Source: Yersinia hibernica (GTDB lineage: Bacteria > Pseudomonadota > Gammaproteobacteria > Enterobacterales > Enterobacteriaceae). Taken from it: a DNA stretch of 64,000 bases. The notes beneath the pieces are model-generated. The model ran no database searches and had not been told where the DNA came from. It worked only from the letters and a program-made list of their open reading frames with translations. Of the stretch, positions 19,277 through 29,606 are shown piece by piece; the first letter of the stretch is position 1, and each line of letters opens with the position of its first letter. The translations under genes were made by a program, and so were the position numbers. The stretch covers positions 4,588,001 to 4,652,000 of the forward strand of contig NZ_CP032487.1 in assembly GCF_004124235.1 (NCBI RefSeq). Reading direction: 5' to 3'.

Positions 19277-20642
19277 TCATATTGGCGGGGGTTTTACGTA
19301 ACCAAACCCACCACGCAAGAGTCATTAATGCAACCCAGGCTAGACCAACATACATGGCAATTCGAGTGTCAGGGAAATACCCCAAAACCGCGATAATAAA
19401 TGCCATGAAGATAATGGTCAGGATAGGTGCAACCGGCCAGAAAGGCACAGGGAAGGCTAAGCGGGCTACATTTTCTTTACTCATTGAGCGGCGCATCGCA
19501 ACTTGCGATATTAGAATCATTAGCCACACCCAAACAGTCGCGAAAGTCGCAATCGAGGCAATAATCAGGAACACATTTTTTGGGATCAAATAATTCAGTA
19601 CCACCCCACATAATAAAGCAATCGCCATCACTAAAATTGTCATCCATGGCACACCATTGCGGGTCAGGCGGCTAAAACACTTAGGTGCCAGTCCCTCCTG
19701 CGCTAAGCCGTACATCATACGACCGGCACCATAAATATCACTATTGATCGCCGAAATAGCCGCAGTAATAACCACCAGGTTCAGAATGTTCGCCGCAGAG
19801 CTAATCCCTAAACTGCTGAAAATCTCTACAAAAGGACTGCCATTTTGCCCAATGCTATTCCACGGATAAATCGCCATCAAAACAAATAAGGTCAAAACAT
19901 AAAACAGTAGAATACGCACTGGGACGGTATTAATCGCCCGTGGTAATACTTTTTCTGGATCCTTCGCTTCACTGGCGGTCACCCCGATGATTTCGATACC
20001 ACCAAAGGCAAACATCACTACAGCAAATGAAGCAATTACCCCCGTAATACCATTTGGCATGAACCCTTGATGGGACCATAAATTACTGACGCCAGTGCTC
20101 TCATGACCAGCACCAAAGCCAAACATCATAATGCCTAGCCCTGCTGCAATCATGGCAATAATTGCAGTCACTTTTAGCAACGATAACCAGAACTCCATTT
20201 CACCAAAGACTTTGACTGAGCATAGATTTAGCGCACCAATAAAGAAAATAATACTCAACACCCAAACCCATTGCGGCGCATCCGGGAACCACAACCCCAT
20301 ATAAATACCAAACGCGGTGACATCTGCGAGTGCCACGATGACCATCTCGAAGGTATATGTCCAGCCGGTTAGAAAACCTGCCAATGGGCCAAGATAGCGA
20401 CTGGCGTAATGACCAAAAGATCCTGCAACCGGATCATGTACCGCCATTTCACCCAGTGCGCGCATCACCATAAACACCGCTGCACCGCCAATCAGATAAG
20501 CAAGTAATACTGCGGGCCCTGCCAGACGGATAGCCTCGGCAGAACCATAAAATAGGCCCGTGCCAATAGCGGAACCTAACGCCATGAAACGGATATGTCT
20601 GGCGCTAAGGCCACGTTTGAGCGTGGATGAATCATTCTTCAT
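19245..20642 (-). CDS. amino-acid permease, ProY/HutT-like (probably histidine)
   Basis: Inner-membrane amino acid:proton symporter of the AAT family, 465 residues from the ATG at 20642; a TTG five codons earlier is less likely. It has 12 predicted helices, with the family signatures [20 protein letters not shown] near the N-terminus and [19 protein letters not shown] mid-protein. By sequence type it would be called ProY, but it is third in line behind hutU and hutH, so histidine or urocanate uptake is the more likely role. Substrate assignment is inference. Confidence 0.8.
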   Translation of the reverse strand: MKNDSSTLKRGLSARHIRFMALGSAIGTGLFYGSAEAIRLAGPAVLLAYLIGGAAVFMVMRALGEMAVHDPVAGSFGHYASRYLGPLAGFLTGWTYTFEMVIVALADVTAFGIYMGLWFPDAPQWVWVLSIIFFIGALNLCSVKVFGEMEFWLSLLKVTAIIAMIAAGLGIMMFGFGAGHESTGVSNLWSHQGFMPNGITGVIASFAVVMFAFGGIEIIGVTASEAKDPEKVLPRAINTVPVRILLFYVLTLFVLMAIYPWNSIGQNGSPFVEIFSSLGISSAANILNLVVITAAISAINSDIYGAGRMMYGLAQEGLAPKCFSRLTRNGVPWMTILVMAIALLCGVVLNYLIPKNVFLIIASIATFATVWVWLMILISQVAMRRSMSKENVARLAFPVPFWPVAPILTIIFMAFIIAVLGYFPDTRIAMYVGLAWVALMTLAWWVWLRKTPANMITERVENSEA

Positions 20643-20690
20643 GGGACATTCTCGCAAGATTTATGCCCTTTCAGGCAGGGGTTCAGAGAG

Positions 20691-20715
20691 GGTGATCCCG
20701 ATTATTGGGATCACC
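20691..20715 (-). other. hairpin between hutH and permease gene
   Basis: Perfect 9-bp stem GGTGATCCC / GGGATCACC with a 7-nt loop and no T-run. It looks like an intercistronic processing or stability element rather than a terminator. Confidence 0.45.
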
Positions 20716-20751
20716 TATAGGTCAATGTTCTTGACTAATTATTATGAGTTA

Positions 20752-22287
20752 TTAAAGACTTGGTAGTAGATGCGCGGGCATCAGTTCATTCAAATGACGT
20801 TGAGCAATCAGCTTGCTTGCAGCTTCAATATCGGGGGCAAAGAAACGATCTTTTTCGTAGTAGGCCACATGCTTACGCAACAACTGGCGTGCGGGCTCCA
20901 GCGTATCAGATGTCTTAAGTCCTTTTCGCAAATCCAGCCCCTGACATGCTGCCAGCCACTCGATGGCCAGAATGTCGCGTACGTTTTCCGCCATTTCCCA
21001 CAAGCGCTTACCTGCGCGGGGTGCCATCGAAACATGGTCTTCCTGATTCGCCGAGGTTGGAATGCTGTCAACACTGGAGGGGAATGCCAACCCTTTATTT
21101 TCGCTGGTTAATGCTGCGGCGGTGACCTGTGCAATCATAAAGCCAGAGTTTACACCGCCGTTTTCTACTAAGAATGGCGGTAACTGCGACATATGTTTAT
21201 CCATTAATAGCGAAATACGGCGTTCTGATAATGAGCCCATCTCCGCTAATGTCAGCGCCAGATTATCTGCCGCCATAGCCACCGGCTCTGCATGGAAATT
21301 ACCACCAGACAACACGTCACCCTGCTCAGCAAAGACCAATGGGTTATCTGACACCGCGTTCGATTCAATCGCCAATACTTCAGCGGCCTGACGCATTTGG
21401 GTCAGACAAGCCCCCATGACCTGTGGCTGACAACGCAAAGAATAGGGGTCTTGGACTTTGTCACAATTACGATGAGATTCAGAAACTTCGCTGCGCTCAC
21501 CGAGTAAGTGGCGATATGCATTAGCGGCATCAATTTGCCCACGCTGGCCTCTAACGGCATGGATACGAGCATCAAATGGGCTACGAGAGCCTAACGCAGC
21601 TTCAACCGTCAGGCTGCCAAAGACAGAAGCGGCGGCGTAAAGATCTTCAGCTTCGAACAAACCGCGCAAAGCATAAGCGGTGGAAACCTGAGTGCCATTA
21701 AGGAGTGCCAGCCCCTCTTTCGCCGCCAGCGTAAGAGGCTCTAAACCTGCTTTTGCCAGTGCCACACGTGCATCCAGCCATTCACCCCGATAACGGGCTT
21801 TACCCTCACCGAGCAACAGCAAACTCATATGTGCCAACGGAGCCAAGTCGCCAGAAGCCCCCACTGACCCTTTGAGTGGAATATGTGGGTAAACTTGCGC
21901 GTTAACTAATGCTATTAGCGCCTGAATAACGGCCAGTCGAATACCCGAGAAACCACGAGCTAAACTGTTAATTTTCAACACCATTATCAGCCGTACAATC
22001 GCATCGTCATTCGGCTCACCAACACCCGCAGCATGGGAAAGGACTATCGAGCGCTGTAGGTTTTCCAAATCTTCCGTGGCAATGCGCGTCGATGCCAATA
22101 AGCCAAATCCGGTATTGATACCATAAGCAGTGCGTTTCTCTGCCAATATGGCCTGCACGCAATCCACACTTTGCTGTATGGCGGCATAGGCACTTTCATC
22201 CAAGGATATCTGAACGGGATGCTGATAAATATGTCGCAAATCAGCCAGAGTCATCTGGCCTGGGCGTAGTGTCATTGTTATTTTCAT
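20752..22287 (-). CDS. hutH: histidine ammonia-lyase HutH
   Basis: First step of histidine breakdown: L-histidine to urocanate and ammonia, cytoplasmic homotetramer. It has 511 residues from the ATG at 22287, which has AAGGG upstream and overlaps the hutU stop as ATGA; the longer frame to 22347 lies inside hutU. The Ala-Ser-Gly triplet that forms the MIO prosthetic group is at residues 144-146 ([11 protein letters not shown]), the catalytic Tyr is in [10 protein letters not shown] (54) and the conserved [12 protein letters not shown] is near the C-terminus. Complete. Confidence 0.95.
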   Translation of the reverse strand: MKITMTLRPGQMTLADLRHIYQHPVQISLDESAYAAIQQSVDCVQAILAEKRTAYGINTGFGLLASTRIATEDLENLQRSIVLSHAAGVGEPNDDAIVRLIMVLKINSLARGFSGIRLAVIQALIALVNAQVYPHIPLKGSVGASGDLAPLAHMSLLLLGEGKARYRGEWLDARVALAKAGLEPLTLAAKEGLALLNGTQVSTAYALRGLFEAEDLYAAASVFGSLTVEAALGSRSPFDARIHAVRGQRGQIDAANAYRHLLGERSEVSESHRNCDKVQDPYSLRCQPQVMGACLTQMRQAAEVLAIESNAVSDNPLVFAEQGDVLSGGNFHAEPVAMAADNLALTLAEMGSLSERRISLLMDKHMSQLPPFLVENGGVNSGFMIAQVTAAALTSENKGLAFPSSVDSIPTSANQEDHVSMAPRAGKRLWEMAENVRDILAIEWLAACQGLDLRKGLKTSDTLEPARQLLRKHVAYYEKDRFFAPDIEAASKLIAQRHLNELMPAHLLPSL

Positions 22288-23975
22288 GCTTTTTTCCCTT
22301 GAGTTGCGGCAATCATTGGCAGGTTTAGCCCCTGCTCTTGTGCACAATTAATCGCGATGTCATAACCCGCATCCGCATGACGCATCACGCCAGTTGCTGG
22401 GTCATTATGTAATACTCGAGCAATACGTTCGGCGGCGTCATCGCTGCCATCACATACCACCACCATGCCTGAATGTTGCGAGAACCCCATCCCCACACCA
22501 CCACCATGGTGCAAAGATACCCACGTCGCGCCACTGGCTGTATTCAGCAATGCATTGAGCAGCGGCCAATCAGAAACAGCATCAGAACCATCCTGCATAG
22601 CTTCGGTTTCACGGTTAGGGCTGGCGACTGAGCCAGAATCCAGATGGTCACGGCCAATCACAATGGGGGCTGACAACTCACCAGTTCTTACCATCTCATT
22701 AAAAGCTAAGCCTAATTTAGCGCGCTGCCCCAAGCCAACCCAACAAATGCGAGCCGGCAACCCTTGGAAGTTGATGCGCTCACGCGCCATATCTAACCAG
22801 TGATGTAAATGCTCATCATCAGGGATGAGTTCTTTGACCTTTGCATCCGTTTTATAGATATCTTCTGCATCACCGGAAAGCGCAGCCCAGCGGAATGGCC
22901 CAATGCCACGGCAGAATAGTGGGCGAATATAGGCTGGAACAAATCCAGGAAAATCAAATGCATGGGTGACACCCATGTCTTGTGCCATCTGACGAATATT
23001 GTTGCCGTAATCAAAGGTCGGGATACCCATATTATGGAAAGCCAGCATCGCCTCAACATGTTCTGCCATCGACGTTTTAGCGGCATTGACCACTAGCGTG
23101 GGCTCAGTTTGCGCCCGTTGGCGATACTCTTCCCAACCCCAGCCTTTGGGCAAATAGCCATTCAGTGGGTCATGAGCACTGGTTTGGTCGGTCACCATGT
23201 CTGGGCGTACCCCACGGCGTACTAGTTCCGGTAAAATCTCAGCGGCATTACCACATAAAGCAATAGAAACGGCTTGTCCGGCGGAGGTGTATTTCTTGAT
23301 ACGCGCCAGCGCGTCATCTAAATCAGTCGCCTGCTCATCGACATAGCGGGTTTTGAGGCGGAAATCGATACGGCTTTGCTGACACTCAATATTCAGCGAA
23401 CAAGCGCCAGCGAGAGTGGCCGCTAGCGGTTGTGCCCCCCCCATGCCACCTAATCCCGCAGTCAGCACCCAACGCCCTTTCAAACTACCGCCAAAGTGCT
23501 GTCGGCCCGCTTCAACGAAGGTCTCATAGGTACCCTGGACAATGCCTTGGCTACCAATGTATATCCAACTGCCCGCCGTCATTTGGCCGTACATGGCCAG
23601 CCCTTTGGCGTCCAGTTCGTTAAAATGCTCCCAATTGGCCCAATGAGGAACTAAATTAGAATTAGCAATCAACACCCTAGGTGCGTTACTGTGCGTTTTA
23701 AAGACACCAACCGGTTTCCCTGATTGAACCAGCAAGGTCTCGTCATCATTCAGATGAGTGAGGCTTTCCACAATTTTGTCATAGCATTCCCAATTACGGG
23801 CCGCACGACCAATCCCACCGTAAACCACTAATTCTTTTGGATTCTCAGCAACTTCAGGATCGAGGTTGTTCATCAGCATGCGCAGCGGGGCTTCGGTCAT
23901 CCAACTTTTGGCGGTAAGTTTTGTTCCACGCGAAGCTCGAATCTCATTATCACGGAATCTATTTTTGGCAGTCAC
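22284..23975 (-). CDS. hutU: urocanate hydratase HutU
   Basis: Second step of histidine breakdown, urocanate to imidazolonepropionate, NAD-dependent, cytoplasmic. It has 563 residues from a GTG at 23975 that has AAGGAA six bases upstream; a TTG 15 bp further up lacks a ribosome site. The family segments [18 protein letters not shown] (NAD site), [17 protein letters not shown] (active-site Cys) and [20 protein letters not shown] are intact. It is the first gene of a hutU-hutH-permease unit. hutI, hutG and hutC are not in the window. Confidence 0.95.
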   Translation of the reverse strand: MTAKNRFRDNEIRASRGTKLTAKSWMTEAPLRMLMNNLDPEVAENPKELVVYGGIGRAARNWECYDKIVESLTHLNDDETLLVQSGKPVGVFKTHSNAPRVLIANSNLVPHWANWEHFNELDAKGLAMYGQMTAGSWIYIGSQGIVQGTYETFVEAGRQHFGGSLKGRWVLTAGLGGMGGAQPLAATLAGACSLNIECQQSRIDFRLKTRYVDEQATDLDDALARIKKYTSAGQAVSIALCGNAAEILPELVRRGVRPDMVTDQTSAHDPLNGYLPKGWGWEEYRQRAQTEPTLVVNAAKTSMAEHVEAMLAFHNMGIPTFDYGNNIRQMAQDMGVTHAFDFPGFVPAYIRPLFCRGIGPFRWAALSGDAEDIYKTDAKVKELIPDDEHLHHWLDMARERINFQGLPARICWVGLGQRAKLGLAFNEMVRTGELSAPIVIGRDHLDSGSVASPNRETEAMQDGSDAVSDWPLLNALLNTASGATWVSLHHGGGVGMGFSQHSGMVVVCDGSDDAAERIARVLHNDPATGVMRHADAGYDIAINCAQEQGLNLPMIAATQGKKA

Positions 23976-24042
23976 GGCAATTTCCTTCAACCAGTTTTTC
24001 AGGTGTCAACGACATTACTTAGCTTGAGTATTTATTAACATA

Positions 24043-24060
24043 TACTCGTATAGACAAGTA
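24043..24060. promoter_or_regulatory. probable HutC-type operator
   Basis: TACTCGTATAGACAAGTA is a near-perfect palindrome (one mismatch in the 7-nt arms) 68 bp upstream of the hutU start and resembles the CTTGTATxxACAAG sites bound by the GntR-family repressor HutC. The regulator is not in this window. Confidence 0.5.
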
Positions 24061-24477
24061 CAATCAAGCACCAAAAAAGTGGCAATAAATCACCATGTAT
24101 TTAAAAAAGAATAATTATAATAATGTTTAAAATTAATTATTTATAATAATTACCATTCTATATTAAGGTGAGGTGAGAGGATTTTCGACGTGATTTTAAC
24201 GATGAAGCCAGCATAAAATTGGTCTATTTTTGCGCACGGAGTCACATATATTTCACACAGATTTTACATTGTGACATTCAAAATGCGCGATATCTCGCCT
24301 GATAAATAAGCGGGTTAGCGAGGATAGTGCTGTTTGGCGATTAAAAACCATTTGCATTACACCTATTCATATTTGCACCGCCACGCTATCCCTACCTAAC
24401 ATCCATATTCGTTATATAAATGTGATCAACTCCTGATTATTATTTGTTCGCCTGAATTATTATTTGAGCATTATTAG

Positions 24478-24494
24478 ATGCAAACGTTGTCATT
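24478..24494. promoter_or_regulatory. LacI-family operator, distal copy
   Basis: ATGCAAACGTTGTCATT, centred on AACGTT, is repeated exactly 87 bp downstream. Spacing and pseudo-symmetry are typical of a LacI/GalR-family repressor site; the cognate regulator is probably the gene starting at 24592. Confidence 0.65.
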
Positions 24495-24564
24495 TTTTCA
24501 TGTGGCAACATTGCTATTTATTCTTATTATTTTGTTTTATATGTGATTATTTTTTTAATCATTT

Positions 24565-24581
24565 ATGCAAACGTTGTCATT
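24565..24581. promoter_or_regulatory. LacI-family operator, start-proximal copy
   Basis: Second exact copy of the 17-nt operator, ending next to the ribosome site (TAAGGTAACGC) of the lacI-type gene. Binding here would block the regulator's own expression and that of the genes behind it. Confidence 0.65.
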
Positions 24582-24591
24582 AAGGTAACGC

Positions 24592-25593
24592 ATGGCCAAT
24601 ATAATTGATATCGCAAAGAAAACCGGTCTTTCTGCCTCCACCGTATCTCGCACACTGACCCGACCCGAGAAAGTCGCTGCAGCGACCCGCGAGCGAGTGA
24701 TGAAAGCCATCGACGAATTGGGTTATGAAGCCAATATCTTTGCACGCAATCTCCGGCAAGGAGGATCACAAGTTATTGGTTTAGTTGTGTCTGATATTCT
24801 CAATACCTTCCACGCCACGATTGTCAAAGCAGTGCAAGATGTCGCCTATAAAGCCGGTTATACCCTAATTGTTGGCAGCACTGACGAGGATTCATTGCGC
24901 GAAGAGCAACTGATGACACAATTGCGCAGCCATATGTTACAAGGGCTGATCATCACTCCAACACATAACACACGCGATAATTTGCAGCGTTTTACCAATA
25001 TTCCCATCGTCGAAATAGACCGAATTTCAGGCCATGTCGGCAGCGATACGGTGTTATTGAATAATATCCTTGGCGTGGAAATGGCTGCGCGCCATCTGCT
25101 GGAGCTAAAACACTCACGCATCGCCTATATCGGGGGCAGTAGCCAAACCATTACCTTTGCTGAGCGTCTGGCGGGTTTTCGTCAGGTTTGCCCTGAAGAG
25201 ACCTATACGGATGTCATTGAAATCCCGGCAACAACATCACTGTTTGCCGATGCCTGTGAGCAGACACACTTGCTGATGTCCAAACCCATCGCGCAACGTC
25301 CAACGGCAATTATTGCAGCAAACAACGATATTGCCGCAGGTGTGGTGCATGCCATTTATCAGCGCAACATCAAAATGCCTGACGAAGTCTCCGTGGTTGC
25401 CTTTGACGATCCAGATTGGGCCAGTTTCTTCCCGTGCCCACTCACCACTATTCGCCAGCCGGTGTATGACATGGGGAAACATGCCGCAGAACTATTAATA
25501 GAACGTTTACGAGGCAACATCAGTGGTGCAGCCCTCTCAGAACGTTTTGACCCACAACTGATTGTACGCGCATCAACAGCCCGCCCTAACTAA
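24592..25593 (+). CDS. LacI/GalR-family transcriptional regulator of the sugar cluster
   Basis: Repressor-type regulator, 333 residues. The N-terminal helix-turn-helix IDIAKKTGLSASTVSRTLTR (6-25) and hinge helix region lead into a periplasmic-binding-like ligand domain (about 60-330) with VIGLVVSDI, AAARHLLELKHSRIAYIGG-type and VVAFDDPDWASFF landmarks. It is upstream of, and in the same direction as, the AllA-like, kinase and transporter genes. The effector sugar is unknown; family members of this type usually sense the transported sugar or its phosphate. Confidence 0.9.
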   Translation: MANIIDIAKKTGLSASTVSRTLTRPEKVAAATRERVMKAIDELGYEANIFARNLRQGGSQVIGLVVSDILNTFHATIVKAVQDVAYKAGYTLIVGSTDEDSLREEQLMTQLRSHMLQGLIITPTHNTRDNLQRFTNIPIVEIDRISGHVGSDTVLLNNILGVEMAARHLLELKHSRIAYIGGSSQTITFAERLAGFRQVCPEETYTDVIEIPATTSLFADACEQTHLLMSKPIAQRPTAIIAANNDIAAGVVHAIYQRNIKMPDEVSVVAFDDPDWASFFPCPLTTIRQPVYDMGKHAAELLIERLRGNISGAALSERFDPQLIVRASTARPN

Positions 25594-25648
25594 AGCTGAC
25601 TCTTTTGATTTTTTTAAACAACACCAGAGAATAACTAGAGGATAAATT

Positions 25649-26140
25649 ATGACTGTTTTACATACCATCCCACTTATTGAGCCAACGGCGGAAAATCTTG
25701 CGCCTTTCGCTCGATTAGTAGGCCAACCCACAACACCGCCAACTCTCGCCAGAGGCGATATTGATTGTTATCACAATATATGCGATGCCAATGATTTCAA
25801 TGAGCATCCTGTCGCCAGCTATCTCATTTGTTATCCACTCCCATTATTAATGGAACAGATAGAGCAGCATCATTTGATGGAAGAAGCCTTTATTCCTTTA
25901 AAGGGTAACAGTGTGATGGTTCTTGGTGCGCCGGGAGAGCTTGATCCACAAAAACTTGTCGCGGTGCATATGGATGGGTCATTCGGATTAATTCTTTATC
26001 GTGATACTTGGCATTTCGCTCCTTTTGCACTGGAAAAGCCCGCAACCTACATGCTGCTATCTGGTAAAGACTCTGGCCCAGATATCAAAGTGGTCAATAT
26101 TGGCCCTTATCCTATAAGCCAACCTGAATATCAGGAGTGA
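25649..26140 (+). CDS. AllA-like (ureidoglycolate lyase family) protein
   Basis: Cupin-type cytoplasmic protein, 163 residues. It carries the AllA-family pattern in its second half: EEAFIPLKGNSVMVLG, AVHMDGSFGLILYRDTWHFAP with the metal-binding His/Glu positions, and ALEKPATYMLL. True AllA cleaves ureidoglycolate in purine use, but no allantoin gene is near. It sits between a LacI regulator and a sugar kinase, so a role on a sugar acid or related intermediate is more likely. Its stop is 2 bp before the kinase ATG. Confidence 0.75.
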   Translation: MTVLHTIPLIEPTAENLAPFARLVGQPTTPPTLARGDIDCYHNICDANDFNEHPVASYLICYPLPLLMEQIEQHHLMEEAFIPLKGNSVMVLGAPGELDPQKLVAVHMDGSFGLILYRDTWHFAPFALEKPATYMLLSGKDSGPDIKVVNIGPYPISQPEYQE

Positions 26141-26142
26141 AT

Positions 26143-27054
26143 ATGAAGCGGATTATTTGCTACGGCGAGAGCTTGATCGATTTTACTTATGATGGGCAGG
26201 CTTTTATTCCTCACCCTGGTGGCTCACCGTATAATGTGGCGGTAGCACTTGGCCGTTTAGGCACTCAAGTCGATTACTGCACGCAATTGAGCACCGATAT
26301 GTTCGGTAATATGTTATTGCAGCATCTTGAGTTGAATCACGTGGGAACTACCTCTATTAGTCGGAACCCGGCACCTTCGACTTTAGCCTTTGTATTAACC
26401 CACCCTGAGACTGAACCTGAATATGCATTCTATTCTCGTCAGGCAGCCGATGTAATTATTCAATCAGAGGATCTACCCGCGCCGATTGAAGCAACATTAC
26501 ATCACTTCGGCTCAATTTCTTTAATGCAAGAACCCTGCGGTACAACATGGGAAAATTATTTAACCCAGCTGGATGGCTTTATTTCTTTTGATCCTAACAT
26601 TCGCCCAAGTTTAATTCCTGATCGCCAAGTTTATCTTGACCGATTTAATCGCATTACGGGGCGAATACAATTGCTACGACTCAGTCTATCTGACCTCCAG
26701 TGGTTAGCTCCGGATGAAGCTGTTGAACATTTTGTCGATCGGATGTTTGCTAAAGGTATTTTGATGGTGGCTATCACCAGTGGCAGTGATGGCGCGTGGA
26801 CTTACACTCTAGAATGTAATAAATATCAGCCAGTTATGTCAGTATCAGTTGCTGATACCATTGGTGCTGGAGATACATTCACCGCTGGATTGTTGTCAGT
26901 ATTAGTCGATGGTATTAAAGATAAAACATTGGCAAAACTGGATAACAATATGCTAGCTCGAGCATTAAAAACTGGCAGTATTGCGGCGGCACTAAATTGC
27001 CGTAATAAAGGTGCAAATCCGCCAACGGCAGATGAAGTTAATAAACTGATGTAA
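26143..27054 (+). CDS. PfkB-family sugar kinase (fructokinase-like)
   Basis: ATP-dependent carbohydrate kinase, 303 residues. It starts at the ATG at 26143, which has AGGAG five bases upstream; a GTG at 26137 inside the preceding stop region lacks one. PfkB signature 1 is seen as GGSPYNVAVALGRLG and signature 2 as DTIGAGDTFTAGLL with the catalytic Asp. It looks most like fructokinases (ribokinase family). It belongs to the LacI-controlled cluster and probably phosphorylates the sugar carried by the next gene's product. Confidence 0.88.
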   Translation: MKRIICYGESLIDFTYDGQAFIPHPGGSPYNVAVALGRLGTQVDYCTQLSTDMFGNMLLQHLELNHVGTTSISRNPAPSTLAFVLTHPETEPEYAFYSRQAADVIIQSEDLPAPIEATLHHFGSISLMQEPCGTTWENYLTQLDGFISFDPNIRPSLIPDRQVYLDRFNRITGRIQLLRLSLSDLQWLAPDEAVEHFVDRMFAKGILMVAITSGSDGAWTYTLECNKYQPVMSVSVADTIGAGDTFTAGLLSVLVDGIKDKTLAKLDNNMLARALKTGSIAAALNCRNKGANPPTADEVNKLM

Positions 27055-27070
27055 TTATTCACCCTCACAC

Positions 27071-27113
27071 AGGTAAAAGATATGCCCCTCCATGGGTAGG
27101 GATACTTTTACCT
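27071..27113 (+). other. intercistronic hairpin before the transporter gene
   Basis: Arms AGGTAAAAG (27071-27079) and CTTTTACCT (27105-27113) form a perfect 9-bp stem, with an inner CCCTCCATGGGTAGGG-like part. No T-run follows. It could lower or stabilise expression of the transporter relative to the kinase. Confidence 0.45.
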
Positions 27114-27139
27114 GAAAACAAAAATTATGGGGTAATATT

Positions 27140-28477
27140 ATGAGCATAAAAAATATGTTCACCACACCTGATGGTAAAAACCACGGGTTCACATTCTTCT
27201 TACTTACCTGTCTCTTTTTAGTCTTAGGCTTTAGTACCGGGTTAATTGATATTCTTAATAAACATTTTCAAAATACGTTACAAGTGTCTAAGGCTGAATC
27301 GGCATTAGTACAATTTGCTAACTACATTGGCTATTTCGTCATGGCGATCCCGGCAGGAATATTAGCTCGGCGCTATGGATATAAAGGCGGAATTTTTATT
27401 GGTCTGGCATTAATCGCATTGGGAGCATTCTGGTTTATCTCTGCTGCCAGCATCGGGGAATATTGGGCCTTTCTGGTTGGGTTATTTATTCTGGCTACCG
27501 GGCTAACCTGTATTGAGACCATTGCGAACCCTTTTGCTACCGTAATGGGCTCCCCAGAACAAGGTGCTGCACGCCTGAATTTATCACAATCCTGTACTGG
27601 TATTGGCTTGATATTTGGCCCACTCATCGGTGGGCATTTTATCTTGTCAGCGACCGGCGATGTGAACACCAGTAATGACGCTTTATTTATTCCGTATATG
27701 GGTATTGGTTTGGCTGTTGCGATACTGGCCTTGGTCTTTTTCTTCACGAAAATTCCTGACATCACACCCGAATCAGATATTCCTCAGGAAGGATATACCC
27801 AGAACAGCCCTTCTTTATGGCAACGCCCCCATTTTGTATTAGCCATTGTTGCCCAGTTCTTATATGTCGCAGGGCAAACGGGCGTATTTAGCTTCTTTAT
27901 CAACTATGTTGTCGACCACTCCCCTTTATTTAGCCAGACAGTTGCTGCATTCTTACCGAATAGCTGGAGCTGGCAATCCCCTGAGGGCTGGAAATTTACC
28001 GAACGTGGTGCCTCACAGTTATTAGCTTTCGGTGGCTTCGGGTTATTTATGCTTGGCCGATTCACTGGGGGATTATTATTGAGTAAAATTTCGGCGCACA
28101 AACTACTGTGGATCTTTGCTGCCATCGACTGTGGCTTGATGCTGATCATTATGTTTGCAGAAGGCTGGTTGGCAGTGACTTCACTGGTGCTTAGCTTCTA
28201 TTTCATGTCGATTATGTTCCCAACTATCTTTGCTCTGGGTATTTTCGGCTTGGGCGAACAAACCAAAAAAGCCTCTTCCTATATTGTTATGTCAATTGTG
28301 GGCGGGGCTGTTATGCCAATGCTAATGGGCAGTATTGCGGATGCCTATTCAATGGCCTTAGGATTTGTTATGCCACTAGCATGCTTTGTTATCATTGGGA
28401 TGTACGGATTATTCTGGACGAAATTGCATTCACGAAGCATCAACCAAACGAAAACCATGACAGCCCGTTCATTGTAG
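27140..28477 (+). CDS. FucP-type sugar:proton symporter (FHS family)
   Basis: Inner-membrane major facilitator of the fucose:H+ symporter family, 445 residues, 12 helices. Landmarks are the start FFLLTCLFLVLGFSTGLIDILNKHFQ, the TCIETIANPFATVMGSPEQG segment and FGLFMLGRFTGGLLLSK at the domain junction, all as in FucP-like carriers. FucP homologues also carry glucose, galactose or N-acetyl sugars, so the substrate cannot be told. Last gene of the cluster; a terminator follows 130 bp later. Confidence 0.87.
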   Translation: MSIKNMFTTPDGKNHGFTFFLLTCLFLVLGFSTGLIDILNKHFQNTLQVSKAESALVQFANYIGYFVMAIPAGILARRYGYKGGIFIGLALIALGAFWFISAASIGEYWAFLVGLFILATGLTCIETIANPFATVMGSPEQGAARLNLSQSCTGIGLIFGPLIGGHFILSATGDVNTSNDALFIPYMGIGLAVAILALVFFFTKIPDITPESDIPQEGYTQNSPSLWQRPHFVLAIVAQFLYVAGQTGVFSFFINYVVDHSPLFSQTVAAFLPNSWSWQSPEGWKFTERGASQLLAFGGFGLFMLGRFTGGLLLSKISAHKLLWIFAAIDCGLMLIIMFAEGWLAVTSLVLSFYFMSIMFPTIFALGIFGLGEQTKKASSYIVMSIVGGAVMPMLMGSIADAYSMALGFVMPLACFVIIGMYGLFWTKLHSRSINQTKTMTARSL

Positions 28478-28606
28478 TCATTATTTTTAGTGGGCTAATG
28501 CCACCGGCGGAATTTATTCTTGTCTGGTGGCTGCACTTATATGCAACAACCCGCGGACTGGATCATCAATGACAAAATCTTCGGGATAGCAGCGACCCAA
28601 AATGAT

Positions 28607-28638
28607 AAAAGCCCCAACTACACTAGTCAGGGCTTTTA
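28607..28638. terminator. bidirectional terminator-like hairpin
   Basis: AAAAGCCC / GGGCTTTT stem (28607-28614, 28630-28637) with A- and T-runs on both sides, downstream of the transporter gene. Confidence 0.75.
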
Positions 28639-29384
28639 AGGTACTACACATTTAAAATTAAACATTAATCAACTTAATAACGTGATACTTATCTTCGTAC
28701 TATTTATAAAGATGTACTTGTTTTACAGGAATATTTTCGGTTAGAACTAACTCTGCCCTCCAATATATTAACTAAATGGTAACATTCCCAGTTTATTACA
28801 TTTAGCCATTCTATTGATAAGATTGACTAAATGAGTACATCACCCTCGCGATATATACTCTTTGTTACGTGGCTTTACTTTCGTCGCGATATTCTCGATC
28901 TCATACTGATGTACACAAATCGCGAACATTACTAATAATAACAAAGCCTTAACTCATCGCGTATCGTCCAAAAAATGCGACTGTAAAGATTTACTGCGTG
29001 ACTTTAAAGCATCATCGTATGAGTTAAATATAAAAAAACTCATGACGAATCTCACATAAAAAAATATTTCGTGACCTTTATCGCATTATTTAAAACTTGC
29101 TACATGGACACCGGCTAAATAAAAAACTCGTTACTCATTGCACCGGTGTTAAATTCTAATGTACGTGTTCTGCATGAGATGTCAATACTGTTTTTAAGCA
29201 CATGTCTTTATTATCAGTATTATTGAATTTTTATAGCAATTTATTGATTTAGATTAAAATAAAACGACCCATAATCAAAGACTCATGTCATCAATAGCAT
29301 TCGCATATCACCATGCTAACAGTCCAATAAACAGGCATAAGAAAACCAATAATCGTTTGAAATAGGCATTTAACCCCCCTCATT
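28639..29384. other. gene-free AT-rich stretch
   Basis: No ORF with protein-like sequence, RNA gene or repeat was recognised. It separates the sugar cluster from the decayed ars operon and may be the residue of lost DNA. Confidence 0.4.
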
Positions 29385-29594
29385 TTATTTAACTCTTTGA
29401 CCTGACTCATCCACGACCTTTTCGCCATTCTCTTTGGTGAATGCACCTTGTTGTATGTTAGGCAAAATATCGAGCACAGGAGGTGTTTCAAGATATAAAA
29501 TAATGCTCGGCTCTTCTACACTGTTGCGAATCATCTCCAGCGTATTACGCGAAGTTCCGCAGGCCGGGTTGTGATAAATAGTAATGTTATTCAT
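29385..29594 (-). pseudogene. arsC: arsenate reductase ArsC with a large in-frame internal deletion
   Basis: The open frame gives 69 residues: the true ArsC N-terminus, including the catalytic Cys12 (IYHNPACGTSRNTLEMIRNS) up to YLETPP, is joined directly to the true C-terminus (ILPNIQQGAFTKENGEKVV...). About 70 codons of the usual 141 are missing, including the arginines that bind arsenate. Start, ribosome site and stop are intact, so a short peptide could be made, but it cannot fold as ArsC. Confidence 0.88.
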
Positions 29595-29606
29595 ATTATT
29601 GTCTCG

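Larger units (their letters stand above)
23976..24590. other. divergent regulatory region between hutU and the lacI-type gene
   Basis: Very AT-rich, with no gene. It holds the hut operator-like palindrome at 24043-24060 and the two LacI-type operators given separately. A TGTGATCAACTCCTGAT stretch at 24421 is too weak to call a CRP site. Confidence 0.5.

Noticed and set aside
24421..24440. TGTGATCAACTCCTGAT as a CRP site
   Set aside because: The second half-site is too degenerate to support the call.
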